Positions 47,867 to 57,059 of a stretch of 64,000 nucleotides of DNA are shown piece after piece. The translations under genes were made by a program, and so were the position numbers. The DNA comes from Bifidobacterium moraviense. Lineage in GTDB: Bacteria > Actinomycetota > Actinomycetes > Actinomycetales > Bifidobacteriaceae. Position 1 is the stretch's first letter. Each line of letters begins with the position of its first letter. The stretch is from the NCBI RefSeq assembly GCF_012932365.1, contig NZ_JAAIIH010000015.1, positions 1 through 64,000 of the forward strand, read 5' to 3'. Under the pieces are notes generated by a model. It was not told where the DNA came from and did no database searches. It worked only from the letters and a program-made list of their open reading frames with translations.

Positions 47867-47991
47867 TGACGGCGCAAACCACACAAACCGCGCCAACACA
47901 AGGAATGACAACGTTTCCGCAGTGTGTCACATCATGGACATCGCCCGGCACGATCGCACACCGCCGCCGCAAACCACGGCCGCGCGAACCG

Positions 47992-49815
47992 CTACGCCCC
48001 GGCCACCTCGGACATCCCGGCCGCCTCCTCCGCGCGGATCATCGCGTACTGCGACTCGTGCAGCCGCCAGTATTCGCCCTTCGCCGCCAGCAGCTCCGCG
48101 TGCGAGCCGTGCTCCACGATCCGCCCGTGGTCGATCACGAAGATCTCGTCCGCGTTCTCGATGGTGCTCAGGCGGTGCGCGATGATGAAGCTCGTGCGCC
48201 CCTTGAGCAGGTGCCGCAGGCCCGCCTGCAGCGCCTCCTCGGTGTGCGTGTCGATGTTGCTCGTCGCCTCGTCCAGGATCAGAATGCGCGGGTCGGCCAG
48301 CAGCACGCGCGCGAACGCGATGAGCTGGCGCTGCCCGGCGGACAGCGTCGAGCCGCGCTCCTGCACCGCCGTGTCGTAGCCGTCCGGCAGCTCCATGATG
48401 AACTCGTGCGCGTGCACCGCGCGCGCCGCCGCCTCCACCTCCTCGTCCGTGGCGTCGAGGCGCCCGTAGCGGATGTTCTCGCGCACGTTGCCGGAGAAGA
48501 TGAACGTGTCCTGCAGCATCACGCCCATCTGCCGGCGCAGCGAGGCGAGCGTCACCCCGCGCACGTCGTGCCCGTCGACGCGCACCGCGCCCGCGCTCAC
48601 GTCGTAGAAGCGCGACATGAGGCTCACGATCGTGGTCTTGCCCGCGCCGGTGGGGCCCACGAGCGCCACGGTGCGTCCGGGCGCCACGTGCAGGTCCACG
48701 TCGTCGAGGATCGTCTCGCCGTCCTCCTCGTAGCGGAACGTGACGTGGTCGAAATCCACGCGCCCGCCGATCGGCGGCAGGTCGCGCGCGTCGGCGCGGT
48801 CGCGGATCGAGGGCACGATGTCCATCGTCTCGAAGATGCGCTCCAGATACGCGCTGCACGTGATGAGCTGGTTGTAGAAGTTCGCGATGTTGATCACCGG
48901 GTTCCAGAAGTTGTTCGCGTACCCCACGAACGCGATGAGCACGCCGGTGGTCACGTCCACGCCGCCGAGCCCCGTGACGCCCACGTAGTAGATGAGCGAG
49001 ATCGTGGTCACGGAGATGGTCTGGATGCCCGGCCACATGAGGAACTGGATGTGCACGGTGCGCATCCACGCGCGCCGCACCTCGCCCTGCTGCTCCTGGA
49101 ACGTGCGGAACTGCGCGGCCTCCTGCGCGAACGTCTGCGTGGTCTTCACGCCCGCGATGGACTCGTGGATGTAGGCGTTGAGGTTGCTCTGCTTGTTGGA
49201 CAGGATCCGGTACGCCCGGCGCTGGAAGTGCTTGAGCGTCGTCACCCACGCCACCAGCACGGGGAACAGCGCCAGGCTGAACGCGGCGAGGCGCCAGTCG
49301 ATCACGAACATCGCCACGAGCGTGATGGCGAACGTGAACACGTCGGCGATCACGCTGATCAGACCGGAGGAGAGCGTGTCCGAGAGGGTGTTCACGTAGT
49401 TGACCACGCGCACCAGGATCTTGCCGTGCGGGCGCGAGTCGAAGTAGTCGAACGGGAGCGTCTGGATGTGCGTGAAGATGTCGCGGCGCATGTCCCTGAG
49501 CATGAGCTGGCCCACGCGCGTGATCGCCACCGTGCGGTAGCGCAGGCCCAGCTCGTACGTCACGATGAGCGCGCCCAGGACGCCGGCGAGCGTGCCCAGC
49601 GTGGCGAGGTCGCGGTTCGGGATCGCCTCGTCGATCATGATCTTCGTCAGGTACGGCACGGCCACCTGGATGCAGCTCATCGTCACCACCACGGCGAGGA
49701 TGCGCGCCACGCGGCCCAGATACGGCTTCAGATACCGTCCCACGCGCAGGATGTCGCGCAGGTTGATGCGCTCCTCGAGCTCCTCGTCCTCGCGGAAGGT
49801 GTTGCGTTGCGCCAT
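47992..49815 (-). CDS. ABC exporter half-transporter (catalytically competent site)
   Basis: The 607-residue protein has six transmembrane helices (about 25-330) and a C-terminal ATPase: Walker A GPTGAGKTT, signature LSAGQRQLI, Walker B ILDEATSNID with catalytic Glu, and switch His in IAHRLST. The ATG at 49815 follows ACGGAGC. It lies 89 bases downstream of a second exporter gene with a degenerate Walker B, so the two should form a heterodimer like TM287/288. Substrate unknown; drugs, lipids or peptides are typical. Confidence 0.88.
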   Translation of the reverse strand: MAQRNTFREDEELEERINLRDILRVGRYLKPYLGRVARILAVVVTMSCIQVAVPYLTKIMIDEAIPNRDLATLGTLAGVLGALIVTYELGLRYRTVAITRVGQLMLRDMRRDIFTHIQTLPFDYFDSRPHGKILVRVVNYVNTLSDTLSSGLISVIADVFTFAITLVAMFVIDWRLAAFSLALFPVLVAWVTTLKHFQRRAYRILSNKQSNLNAYIHESIAGVKTTQTFAQEAAQFRTFQEQQGEVRRAWMRTVHIQFLMWPGIQTISVTTISLIYYVGVTGLGGVDVTTGVLIAFVGYANNFWNPVINIANFYNQLITCSAYLERIFETMDIVPSIRDRADARDLPPIGGRVDFDHVTFRYEEDGETILDDVDLHVAPGRTVALVGPTGAGKTTIVSLMSRFYDVSAGAVRVDGHDVRGVTLASLRRQMGVMLQDTFIFSGNVRENIRYGRLDATDEEVEAAARAVHAHEFIMELPDGYDTAVQERGSTLSAGQRQLIAFARVLLADPRILILDEATSNIDTHTEEALQAGLRHLLKGRTSFIIAHRLSTIENADEIFVIDHGRIVEHGSHAELLAAKGEYWRLHESQYAMIRAEEAAGMSEVAGA

Positions 49816-49904
49816 GTTGCTCCGTCCCGTCTGCCCTGTCTGTGCCGTGTCGTGCGATGCGTCGTTTCGCGCGATGCGTCGTTTCGTGTGGTGTCCGTGC
49901 CGCG

Positions 49905-51743
49905 TCAGCCCTGCAGCGCGTCGGCGTCCATGCCGAGCTGCCGCTGGTAGATCTCCCAGTAGCGTCCGCGCGCGGCCGTGAGCTCGGCGTGCGTGCCGCG
50001 CTCCACGATGTGCCCGCGCTCCAGCACCAGGATCAGGTCCGCGTCCTTGACCGACGAGATGCGGTGCGCGATGGTGACGATCGTGCGTCCGCCGCCCATG
50101 GACGCCAGATGCCGCTGGATCTCCGCCTCGGTGGCCATGTCCACGGCGGACGTGGTGTCGTCCATGACGAGGATGGCCGGGTCGTCGGCGAGCGCGCGCG
50201 CCAGGCTCAGGCGCTGCTTCTGCCCGCCGGAGAGTCCCACGCCGCGCTCCCCCACCACGGTGTCGTAGCCTTCGGGCAGGGCGCTGATGAACGCGTCGGC
50301 GCCGGCGATGTCGGCCACGCGGCGGATCGCGCGCTCGTCGCCGGCCATGTCGTCGCCGGCGCCGAACGCGATGTTGTTGCCGATCGTGTCGGAGAACAGG
50401 AACGTGTCCTGCGCCACGATGCACACCTGTCCGCGCAGGCTTGCCAGCGGCCAGTCGCGCACGTCGCGGCCGTCCACGAGCACGCGGCCTTCCGTGGGAT
50501 CGTAGAAGCGCGCGATCATGCTCACCAGCGTGGACTTGCCGGAGCCGGTCTCGCCCAGGATGCCGAGCTTGGAGCCGGCGGGCACGTGGAAGTCGATGTC
50601 GGTCAGGATCGGCGTGGCGGGATCGTCGGGGAACGCGAAGCCCACGTGCTCGAAGCGGATGTCGCCGCGGATGCGGTCGGCGGGCGCGGGGGACGTCGCG
50701 TCGGACGCCGACGCCTCAGCCGATGCCGCCGCAGACGCCGCCGCGCTCCGGTCCTCGATGCGCGACTCGGCGGTGAGCAGGCTGCGGATCTTCACGCAGC
50801 TCGCGTTGAAGCGCTGGTAGTCGTTGATGAGCCAGCCGGACTGGCGCACCGGGCCGTCGATCATCCACAGCAGCGAGTTGAAGCTCACCAGGTTGCCCAG
50901 CGTCATCACGCCGTTGATCACCAGGTACCCGCCGAGCGCCAGCGTGATGAGCTGCAGCGAGAAGCCCATGCCGTCGAGCCACGGCATGTACCGCCGGGAG
51001 TTGTGCGCCAGATCCATGTTGCGGCGCATGTAGTCGGCGTTGCAGGCGTCGAACTTCTCGGTCTCGTACGGTTCGCGCGCGAACGCCTTGACCACGCGGT
51101 TGCCCTCGATGTTCTCCTCGACCATCGAGTTGAGACGCGCGAGCGACTGGCGGATCTCGAAGTGCAGCGGGCGGGCGTGGCGGGCCAGCGCGCGCGTGAC
51201 GACGAAGATGAACGGCGTGATGCAGGCGAGCGCCAGCGCCAGATGCCAGTCGATCGCGGACATCACGCACAGCGCGCCCACGAACATCACCACGCAGTCG
51301 AGCATGTTGTAGCTCACCCAGCTGAGCATGTGGCGGATCGCGTCGGTGTCGGACGTGAGGCGGCTCATGATGTCGCCGGTGCGCGTGTGGTTGAAGTACG
51401 TGAAGTCCAGCTCGTGCAGGCGCTCGTATTCGTCGGACACGAGGCGGTAGATGGAGTTCTGCCCGAACCGTTCCATGAGCATCACGTACGAGTAGCGCGA
51501 GCCGACGCGCACCAGCGTGGCCACGATCATCGCCGCGCACAGGGGGACGAGCCGATCGCGCATGCCCTGCACGATCACCTGGTCCACGATCATGCCCGCC
51601 AGCAGCGGGATGGTGAACGCCATCGCGTTGTTGAGGCAGAACAGCACGAGCGCGCCGGCCACGCGCGGCATGTCCGGGCGGCAGTAGGGCATGATCCAGC
51701 GGATGTTGCTCGCGGACCGGTTGCGGGCGGGGTCGACGTACAT
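49905..51743 (-). CDS. ABC exporter half-transporter (degenerate site)
   Basis: The 612-residue protein has an exporter membrane domain (about 20-310), an Ala/Ser-rich linker before the ATPase (about 335-360), Walker A GETGSGKST, signature LSGGQKQR, Walker B VMDDTTSAVD and switch His in IAHRIS. The catalytic Glu after Walker B is Asp, as in the degenerate partner of heterodimeric exporters. The ATG at 51743 follows AAGGAACGGAAG. It is the first gene of the pair. Confidence 0.88.
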   Translation of the reverse strand: MYVDPARNRSASNIRWIMPYCRPDMPRVAGALVLFCLNNAMAFTIPLLAGMIVDQVIVQGMRDRLVPLCAAMIVATLVRVGSRYSYVMLMERFGQNSIYRLVSDEYERLHELDFTYFNHTRTGDIMSRLTSDTDAIRHMLSWVSYNMLDCVVMFVGALCVMSAIDWHLALALACITPFIFVVTRALARHARPLHFEIRQSLARLNSMVEENIEGNRVVKAFAREPYETEKFDACNADYMRRNMDLAHNSRRYMPWLDGMGFSLQLITLALGGYLVINGVMTLGNLVSFNSLLWMIDGPVRQSGWLINDYQRFNASCVKIRSLLTAESRIEDRSAAASAAASAEASASDATSPAPADRIRGDIRFEHVGFAFPDDPATPILTDIDFHVPAGSKLGILGETGSGKSTLVSMIARFYDPTEGRVLVDGRDVRDWPLASLRGQVCIVAQDTFLFSDTIGNNIAFGAGDDMAGDERAIRRVADIAGADAFISALPEGYDTVVGERGVGLSGGQKQRLSLARALADDPAILVMDDTTSAVDMATEAEIQRHLASMGGGRTIVTIAHRISSVKDADLILVLERGHIVERGTHAELTAARGRYWEIYQRQLGMDADALQG

Positions 51744-51904
51744 GATGCTTCCGTTCCTTGTGCTTGGCTGCCGGACCGCTCGGCGCCGGACCGCCTGCTC
51801 GGCGGACGCGGCCGGATGTCCGTCCGGACGGTCGCCGTCGCCTGCGCCGCGTCCTCACGACGTCCTCACGACGCCGGCCAGTATAGTCGTCCGCCGGTAC
51901 CGTG

Positions 51905-52057
51905 CACATTGGGCAGAACTGACCATCCTCCGACGCGCGCTTTCCGCAGATTTGGCGGAACTGACCCCGGAGCAGCGATTTTCCGGGCCTCCGGGGTCAC
52001 TTCCGCCAAATCTGCGATGACGCGGGGATCGCGCGTGGTCGGTTTTGCCAAATCTGC
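51905..52057. repeat. Second copy of the CAGATTTGGCGGAA dyad element
   Basis: A 24-base arm CAGATTTGGCGGAA + CTGACCCCGG (51947-51970) is matched by its near-exact complement (51991-52014). A weaker forward copy lies near 51908 and a reverse copy TTTTGCCAAATCTGCG at 52043-52058. The layout repeats that of 150-640 in miniature. The rest of 51744-52076 has no gene. Confidence 0.8.
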
Positions 52058-52076
52058 GATGGCGGCGGCGCGACGA

Positions 52077-52832
52077 TCAGCCCAGACGGACCACGCGCGC
52101 GCCGAGCTCGCGCACGATGTCGTCGTGATGCGTGGAGAACAGCACGGTCTTGCCGGCGGCCGCGAACCCGCGCAGCGCGCGCACCAGCACGTCGGTGTTG
52201 CGCTCGTCCAGCCCGTCGGTGGGTTCGTCGAGCACCAGCAGGTCCGGGTTCATCGACATCACGCACGCCAGCGCCACGCGCTTCCTCTCGCCGCCGGAGA
52301 GCTGGTACGGCGGCCGCTCGAGCAGCGCGTCCAGTCCGAACAGCGCGGCCATGTCGCGCACGCGACGGTCCACCTCGGCATCGGGCAGTCCCATCTGCTG
52401 CGGGCCGAACGCGATCTCCTCGCGCACGGACGGGCAGAACAGCTGCACCTCGGCGTTCTGGAACACGTATCCCACGCGCTGGTGCAGCGCCTTGGCGAAC
52501 GGACTGTCGCGCGCCTCCACGCGTGCGCGCTCCACCGGGGTGCCGCCGAGCCGGTACGTGCCCGCGTCGGGGAACGCGAGCGCGTTGACGATCGTCATGA
52601 TCGTGGTCTTGCCGCTGCCGTTGGGGCCGAGCAGCGCCACGCATTCGCCGCGGCGGACCGTCATCGAGAAGTCATGCAGCACCGGACGCGCGGTGCCGGC
52701 GCCCATGTCCGCGGCAGCGCGATACGCGAAGTCGACGTGCTCCAGCTCCACGATCGGGTCGCCGGAGAACCATGCCGCGGCGTCCGCGGGCAGATCCGCC
52801 CCGCCCTTGCCTCTGCGTCTGAATCCGAACAT
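52077..52832 (-). CDS. cbiO: Energy-coupling factor ATPase of nickel/cobalt transporter
   Basis: The 251-residue ATPase has Walker A GPNGSGKTT, Q-loop YVFQNAEVQLFCPSV, signature LSGGERKR, Walker B LLVLDEPTDGLD and switch His in STHHDD. The FQNAEVQLF and VREEIAFGPQ motifs are typical of ECF A components. The ATG at 52832 is used; a GTG codon directly before it is equally in frame. It follows the transmembrane component by nine bases and would power nickel uptake for the adjacent urease genes. Confidence 0.9.
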   Translation of the reverse strand: MFGFRRRGKGGADLPADAAAWFSGDPIVELEHVDFAYRAAADMGAGTARPVLHDFSMTVRRGECVALLGPNGSGKTTIMTIVNALAFPDAGTYRLGGTPVERARVEARDSPFAKALHQRVGYVFQNAEVQLFCPSVREEIAFGPQQMGLPDAEVDRRVRDMAALFGLDALLERPPYQLSGGERKRVALACVMSMNPDLLVLDEPTDGLDERNTDVLVRALRGFAAAGKTVLFSTHHDDIVRELGARVVRLG

Positions 52833-52841
52833 CACGCCCCA

Positions 52842-53738
52842 TTATCCCAGCGCGTATCCCAGCGGCCGCCCCGCCGCCAGCTCCAGATACGCGGCCGCGG
52901 CCAGCAGCGCCGCCACGCCCAGCGCGTACGCCGCGTTCGCCGCGATCCCGCCCGCGGACGGGCGGACGCGCCGCACCGGGTACGTGCCGTCGAACCCGCG
53001 GCAGACCATCGCCTGGCCCATCCGGCGCGCCTGCGACTGCGCGCGCAGGAACACCGCGCCGAGCAGCCGTCCGGCCGACGTGAGCTTGGTGCGGTCGCGT
53101 CCCACGCTGCGCAGCCTGAGCGCCGTGAGCAGGCTCATCATGGACCGCCCGAGCACGTCGATGAACTGGATCGTCACGTCGCACACGTACGCCGCCGAAG
53201 CCGGGCAGCCGAACGCGCGCAGCGACGCGATCAGCCGGTTCCACGCCACGGTCCGCGCCAGCGCCACCACCAGCGAGACGGCCACGAACGCGCGCAGCGT
53301 CAGACGCGCGGGTGTGGCTGCCTGGCCGATCAGCACGCTCGGCAGCGCCACCGCGAGGCTCAGCGCGCACACGGCGAGCGTGGGGCGCAGGATCGCGGCG
53401 ATGAGCCGCGCCGGGCGCGCGGCGAGCATGACGAGCGTCAGGGCGAACAGCAGATAGGTGAACGCCATGGCATGCGTGAGGTTCATGGCGACGACGAGCG
53501 CGACGATGCCCGCAAGACGCAGCGCCGGCGAGACGCACCCCAGCGCGCGGTCCACGACGTTGCGCGCGACCGGCACCGGAGCGCCGACCTGCGCGAGCAG
53601 CGCGCCGACGTGCCCCAGATTGCGTCCGATGAACGACGAGCGGTCCGGCAGCGGCACGTAGCGTTCGCTCGTGCACAGCCACGCGGGCAGCGTCTGGGCA
53701 TCGCGCGGCGGCCGGGCTTCACGCGGCGGTTCGCGCAT
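52842..53738 (-). CDS. cbiQ: ECF transmembrane (T) component of nickel/cobalt transporter
   Basis: The 298-residue membrane protein has about five or six helices and the CbiQ/EcfT coupling motif AMVCRGFDG in the cytoplasmic helix that contacts the ATPase. A 60-residue hydrophilic N terminus precedes the helices. The ATG at 53738 shares one base with the CbiM stop (TGATG), so translation is coupled. It scaffolds CbiM and CbiO. Confidence 0.85.
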   Translation of the reverse strand: MREPPREARPPRDAQTLPAWLCTSERYVPLPDRSSFIGRNLGHVGALLAQVGAPVPVARNVVDRALGCVSPALRLAGIVALVVAMNLTHAMAFTYLLFALTLVMLAARPARLIAAILRPTLAVCALSLAVALPSVLIGQAATPARLTLRAFVAVSLVVALARTVAWNRLIASLRAFGCPASAAYVCDVTIQFIDVLGRSMMSLLTALRLRSVGRDRTKLTSAGRLLGAVFLRAQSQARRMGQAMVCRGFDGTYPVRRVRPSAGGIAANAAYALGVAALLAAAAYLELAAGRPLGYALG

Positions 53739-54850
53739 CAGCGGGCGCCCGCGCCCCGGCTCCGGCGCGGCAGCGCGGCGGCCAGCAACCGGAACGCGAT
53801 CGTGAGGATCGCCACGCCGATCACCGCGGACAGCACGTATCCGGCCGCATCCGGCAGCCCGGTCAGCGAATAGTCCGGCAGCAGCGCGTTCCACGTGAAG
53901 CCGTCGGCGATGTACCGCGGCACGTAGTCGAGCCCGGTGGCGCCCATGAAGTCCTCGGCGCCCCATTCGCCCCACGCGTCGCCCGTGGCCAGCAGGCCGA
54001 TCGGCGAGAGCAGCGCCGCCACGCCGAGCGCGACCCATGCGGACCAGCGCAGCCCGCCGCGATGCGATGCGGTCGATGCCGATACCGAAACCGACTCCGA
54101 AGCCGACGCAGGCGTCCCGCCCGCAACAAGCTCCGGCGCGCTGCGGCGCACGAACCCCACCGCCGCCACGGTGACGAGACCCTCCACCACGCTCGCCACC
54201 AGCAGGTGCGGCACGAGCATCGCCGGAACCGTCACGTTCAGCGCGAACGGGAAGTACAGCGCCTGGCCGTCCGCCGCGCGGAACAGCAGCGGCTGCACGC
54301 CCAGCTCCAGCGCCACGCACAGCGCCGCCAGCGTGAGGCCCACGTAGCCGCCGGCAAACTGCGCCGCACGCTCGCGCCAGCCGCCCGCCGCATCGTCCCT
54401 CGCCCCGCCGGGTACGCCCCGCGCAGGCAAGCCGCGCAGCAGCACCGCCACCCCGTACGCCGCGAACGGCAGCACCACGCCCATGTTGAAGCAGTTGACG
54501 CCCAGGGTGATCAGCCCACCGTCGCCGAACAGCAGCGCCTGCAGCAGCAGCGCCACGGACACGGCGATCGTGGCGTACTGCGGCCCGAGCAGCATCGCGA
54601 TCAGCGCGCCGCCCACGCCGTGCGCGGTGGTGCCGCCGGGCGTGGGCACGTTGAACATCATCACGAGGAACGAGAACGCGGCGCCCGCGCCCAGATACGC
54701 CATCTTCTCCGGCGTCGCCTCACGCATCACGGCGCGCAGGCACAGCGTCCACACGGGGATCATGACCAGCCAGAACAGGCCGCCCGTGGACGGCGAGACG
54801 AAGTTGTCGGGGATGTGCATGGCCAGAGTGATCTGGGGTCCGTCGAGCAT
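53738..54850 (-). CDS. cbiM: Nickel/cobalt-binding substrate component CbiM (with C-terminal CbiN-like domain)
   Basis: The protein has the CbiM fold with GGTTAHGVGGAL and the characteristic MHIPDN segment, whose Met-His is the metal ligand at the N terminus in NikM/CbiM structures. The ATG at 54850 has AGAGGACGG upstream and gives 370 residues but puts MHIPDN at residue 11; the ATG at 54820 starts exactly at MHIPDN (360 residues) but has a poor ribosome site. A C-terminal membrane segment (about 260-370; GDAWGEWGAEDFMG ... GYVLSAVIGVAIL) resembles the fused CbiN/PDGLE-type domain and would replace a separate CbiN. It diverges from ureE, so nickel is the likely metal. Confidence 0.85.
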   Translation of the reverse strand: MLDGPQITLAMHIPDNFVSPSTGGLFWLVMIPVWTLCLRAVMREATPEKMAYLGAGAAFSFLVMMFNVPTPGGTTAHGVGGALIAMLLGPQYATIAVSVALLLQALLFGDGGLITLGVNCFNMGVVLPFAAYGVAVLLRGLPARGVPGGARDDAAGGWRERAAQFAGGYVGLTLAALCVALELGVQPLLFRAADGQALYFPFALNVTVPAMLVPHLLVASVVEGLVTVAAVGFVRRSAPELVAGGTPASASESVSVSASTASHRGGLRWSAWVALGVAALLSPIGLLATGDAWGEWGAEDFMGATGLDYVPRYIADGFTWNALLPDYSLTGLPDAAGYVLSAVIGVAILTIAFRLLAAALPRRSRGAGAR

Positions 54851-55225
54851 GGCCGTCCTCTTTTCTCTTCCTGTGGTGTTTTCCTGTGGCGTTGCGTGTC
54901 CCGTGGCGCCGCGGCGTGACGTTGCATGATGCCGTGAACTTGCAGACGTAATATCACACTTGTGCGTCGCCGCTGCTTCGCGCACGATCGCGCGCGCACG
55001 GATCGTTGCGATCATTGACGACACGCCACTGTCCGCCATACGGACCATGTCCTCCAACGCCGCCCGACGCGCGCGTTCCGGCGTGCTTTCCGCACATATC
55101 CGCCCCTATGCGCCGCCGTGCGCCGAGCGCATCCCCCATCGTTCCTCCGCCCGTTACAAACGCCGCGACGCGCGCCGCTACACTGACGCCACGAAACGCC
55201 ATGACCATGCCATGAAGGAGGGCGG
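54851..55225. promoter_or_regulatory. Divergent control region between cbiM and ureE
   Basis: The 375-base gap must carry promoters for both operons. A TAATATCAC stretch near 54947-54957 is the only AT-rich patch. I see no NikR-type GTATGA-N16-TCATAC site and no riboswitch that I can support. AAGGAGGGCGG precedes ureE. Confidence 0.4.
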
Positions 55226-55903
55226 ATGATCGCCAAGGAGATAACCGGCAACGTCATCAGCCAGACGTACGGCGACGGCAAGCTCAACGTGCCGATCGCG
55301 TTCGAATGGTTCGAGACCAGCAAGAAGCGCCTGTCGAAGGTGGCCGAGGACGGCACCGAGTTCGGCATCATGGTGGGCCGGACCATCCAGGACGGCGACG
55401 TGCTCGCCGAGACGGACGACAAGCGCTACTTCGCGCGCATCAAGTCGGCGCAGCTCATCGAGATCCCGGTGCACACCATGAAGGAGATGGGCCGCCTGTG
55501 CTTCGAGCTGGGCAACCGCCACCTGAGCCTCAAGGTGGAGGACGACCGCGTGCTCGTGCCGTACGACCACCCCACCATGGAGTACACCAAGAAGATCGGC
55601 TACGAGCCGCACATCATCGAAGGCGGATTCGACGGATTCCTCATCGTCAAGGCGCACGCCGGCTCCGGCACCATCGTCCCCGGCACCAACAAGACCACGG
55701 GCGATCTCAACGAGGAGGAGCAGGAGGCCGAGGCGGACGCGCAGTTCGCGCGGGAGCAGGCGCACGAGCACGCGCACGAACACGGCGATCATGCGCACCA
55801 CGAGCACGACGCGCACGACGGCGAATACGAGGTCAACGGCGTGCTCCACCGCGCCGACGGCATGCACAGCCATGACGGCGGCCACACCTGGCATACGCAC
55901 TGA
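55226..55903 (+). CDS. ureE: Urease accessory protein UreE (nickel metallochaperone)
   Basis: The 225-residue protein has the UreE N-terminal peptide-binding domain and C-terminal metal domain (RHLSLKVEDDRVLVPYDHPTMEYTKKIG), with the conserved His in YDHPT. After a GluAsp-rich linker comes a long His-rich tail (about 165-225; HEHAHEHGDHAHHEHDAH and HSHDGGHTWHTH) able to bind several nickel ions. UreE donates nickel to the UreG-UreF-UreD-urease complex. AAGGAGGGCGG precedes the ATG. It is the first of the rightward accessory genes. Confidence 0.93.
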   Translation: MIAKEITGNVISQTYGDGKLNVPIAFEWFETSKKRLSKVAEDGTEFGIMVGRTIQDGDVLAETDDKRYFARIKSAQLIEIPVHTMKEMGRLCFELGNRHLSLKVEDDRVLVPYDHPTMEYTKKIGYEPHIIEGGFDGFLIVKAHAGSGTIVPGTNKTTGDLNEEEQEAEADAQFAREQAHEHAHEHGDHAHHEHDAHDGEYEVNGVLHRADGMHSHDGGHTWHTH

Positions 55904-55952
55904 CCGCACGCACACCGAAACCGCAATGCCCATGAATGCCAGGACCACCGCC

Positions 55953-56855
55953 ATGAACGCCAACGAAACCGAATCGCGCCGCCTCGCCATGCTGCAGGTG
56001 TGCGACAGCGTGTTCCCGATCGGCGCGTTCGCCCTCTCCAACGGCATGGAGACGTTCGTGCAGCGCGACTTCCTGCGCCGCGGCGCCGACTTCGAGCAGT
56101 ACATGAAGAACTACCTCGAGGTGGCGCCGTACAAGGAGATCGGGCAGATGGCGCTGGCCGGACGCTACGGCACCGACGCGCGGCTGTCGCGCAAGGGGCT
56201 GGCGAAGCGCATCATCGAGCTGGACGATCTGGCGAGCGCGCTGCAATCGGCGCGCGAGATCCGCGAGGGCAGCGAGCGCATGTGCACGCGCCTGATCAAG
56301 CTCGCGCGGCAGATGGACGCCGGGCAGGTGGCGGCCGACCGGCATCGCGGGAACGCGGCGGATGCAACGGACGCAGCGCGCACGTCACACGCAGCGGATG
56401 GCGAAGCGCCCGTCGGCGCGGACGCGCGCGACGACGAGATCATCGCCGTGCACAAGACGCACACCGAGCGTTCGCGGCTGCACGGATCCGCCGCGAACGT
56501 CGCCGCGTCGCCGCGTCTGGACCTCTACGCCGAGCTCGTCGAGAGCGGACGCTGCCGCGGCGTGCACGCCATCGCCATGGGCCTGTATGCGGCGGACCAT
56601 GCGCCCGGCATCCGCGAGGCGGCCGTGATGTACGGCTACTCGCTGCTCAGCGCGCTCACGATGTGCGCGGCCAAGGCGATCCCGCTCAGCCAGAACGCCG
56701 GGCAGGTGGCGCTGCACGACTCGTTCCCGCGCCTCGTGCGCGCCGTGGACATCGCGCTGACGCTCGCCCCCGAGGATCTGGGCATCTCCGGCGCCTACCT
56801 CGACATCGCCGCCATGCAGCACGAGACCCTCTACTCAAGGCTCTACATGAGCTGA
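55953..56855 (+). CDS. ureF: Urease accessory protein UreF
   Basis: The 300-residue protein matches UreF: LAMLQVCDSVFPIGAFALSNGMETFVQ at the start, DDLASALQSAREIREGSERM, and a C-terminal VALHDSFPRLVRAVDIALTL segment. UreF activates the UreG GTPase and checks metallocentre assembly. It is longer than the usual 220-250 residues because of a polar Ala/Asp-rich insertion (about 120-175). Of several in-frame ATGs, 55953 is chosen for AGGA eight bases upstream; 55926 and 55932 are alternatives. Confidence 0.88.
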   Translation: MNANETESRRLAMLQVCDSVFPIGAFALSNGMETFVQRDFLRRGADFEQYMKNYLEVAPYKEIGQMALAGRYGTDARLSRKGLAKRIIELDDLASALQSAREIREGSERMCTRLIKLARQMDAGQVAADRHRGNAADATDAARTSHAADGEAPVGADARDDEIIAVHKTHTERSRLHGSAANVAASPRLDLYAELVESGRCRGVHAIAMGLYAADHAPGIREAAVMYGYSLLSALTMCAAKAIPLSQNAGQVALHDSFPRLVRAVDIALTLAPEDLGISGAYLDIAAMQHETLYSRLYMS

Positions 56856-56873
56856 CTGCAGATGGCTCCCCTC

Positions 56874-57025
56874 AGTCGGCTGCGCCGACAGCTCCCCTCA
56901 CCGAGGGGAGCCAAGAAAAGCCACACACGACCGGCTCCCCTCCCCGAGGGGCGCCAAAGGAAACCATCCCGCCCTGGCTCCCCTCCCCGAGGGGAGCTGT
57001 CGCCGACAGGCGACTGAGGGGAGCC
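56874..57025. repeat. GGCTCCCCTC repeat between ureF and ureG
   Basis: Several GGCTCCCC / GAGGGGAGCC arms make at least three hairpins, with full-length ends GGCTCCCCTCAGTCGGC and ACAGGCGACTGAGGGGAGCC. It occupies nearly the whole 204-base gap inside the accessory operon and could affect ureG expression. Confidence 0.8.
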
Positions 57026-57059
57026 AAAAACCCTACCCCATCGAGAACAAGGAGAACCA

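Noticed and set aside
54851..55225. NikR operator or cobalamin riboswitch upstream of cbiM/ureE
   Set aside because: No NikR-type inverted repeat and no conserved riboswitch core were visible.
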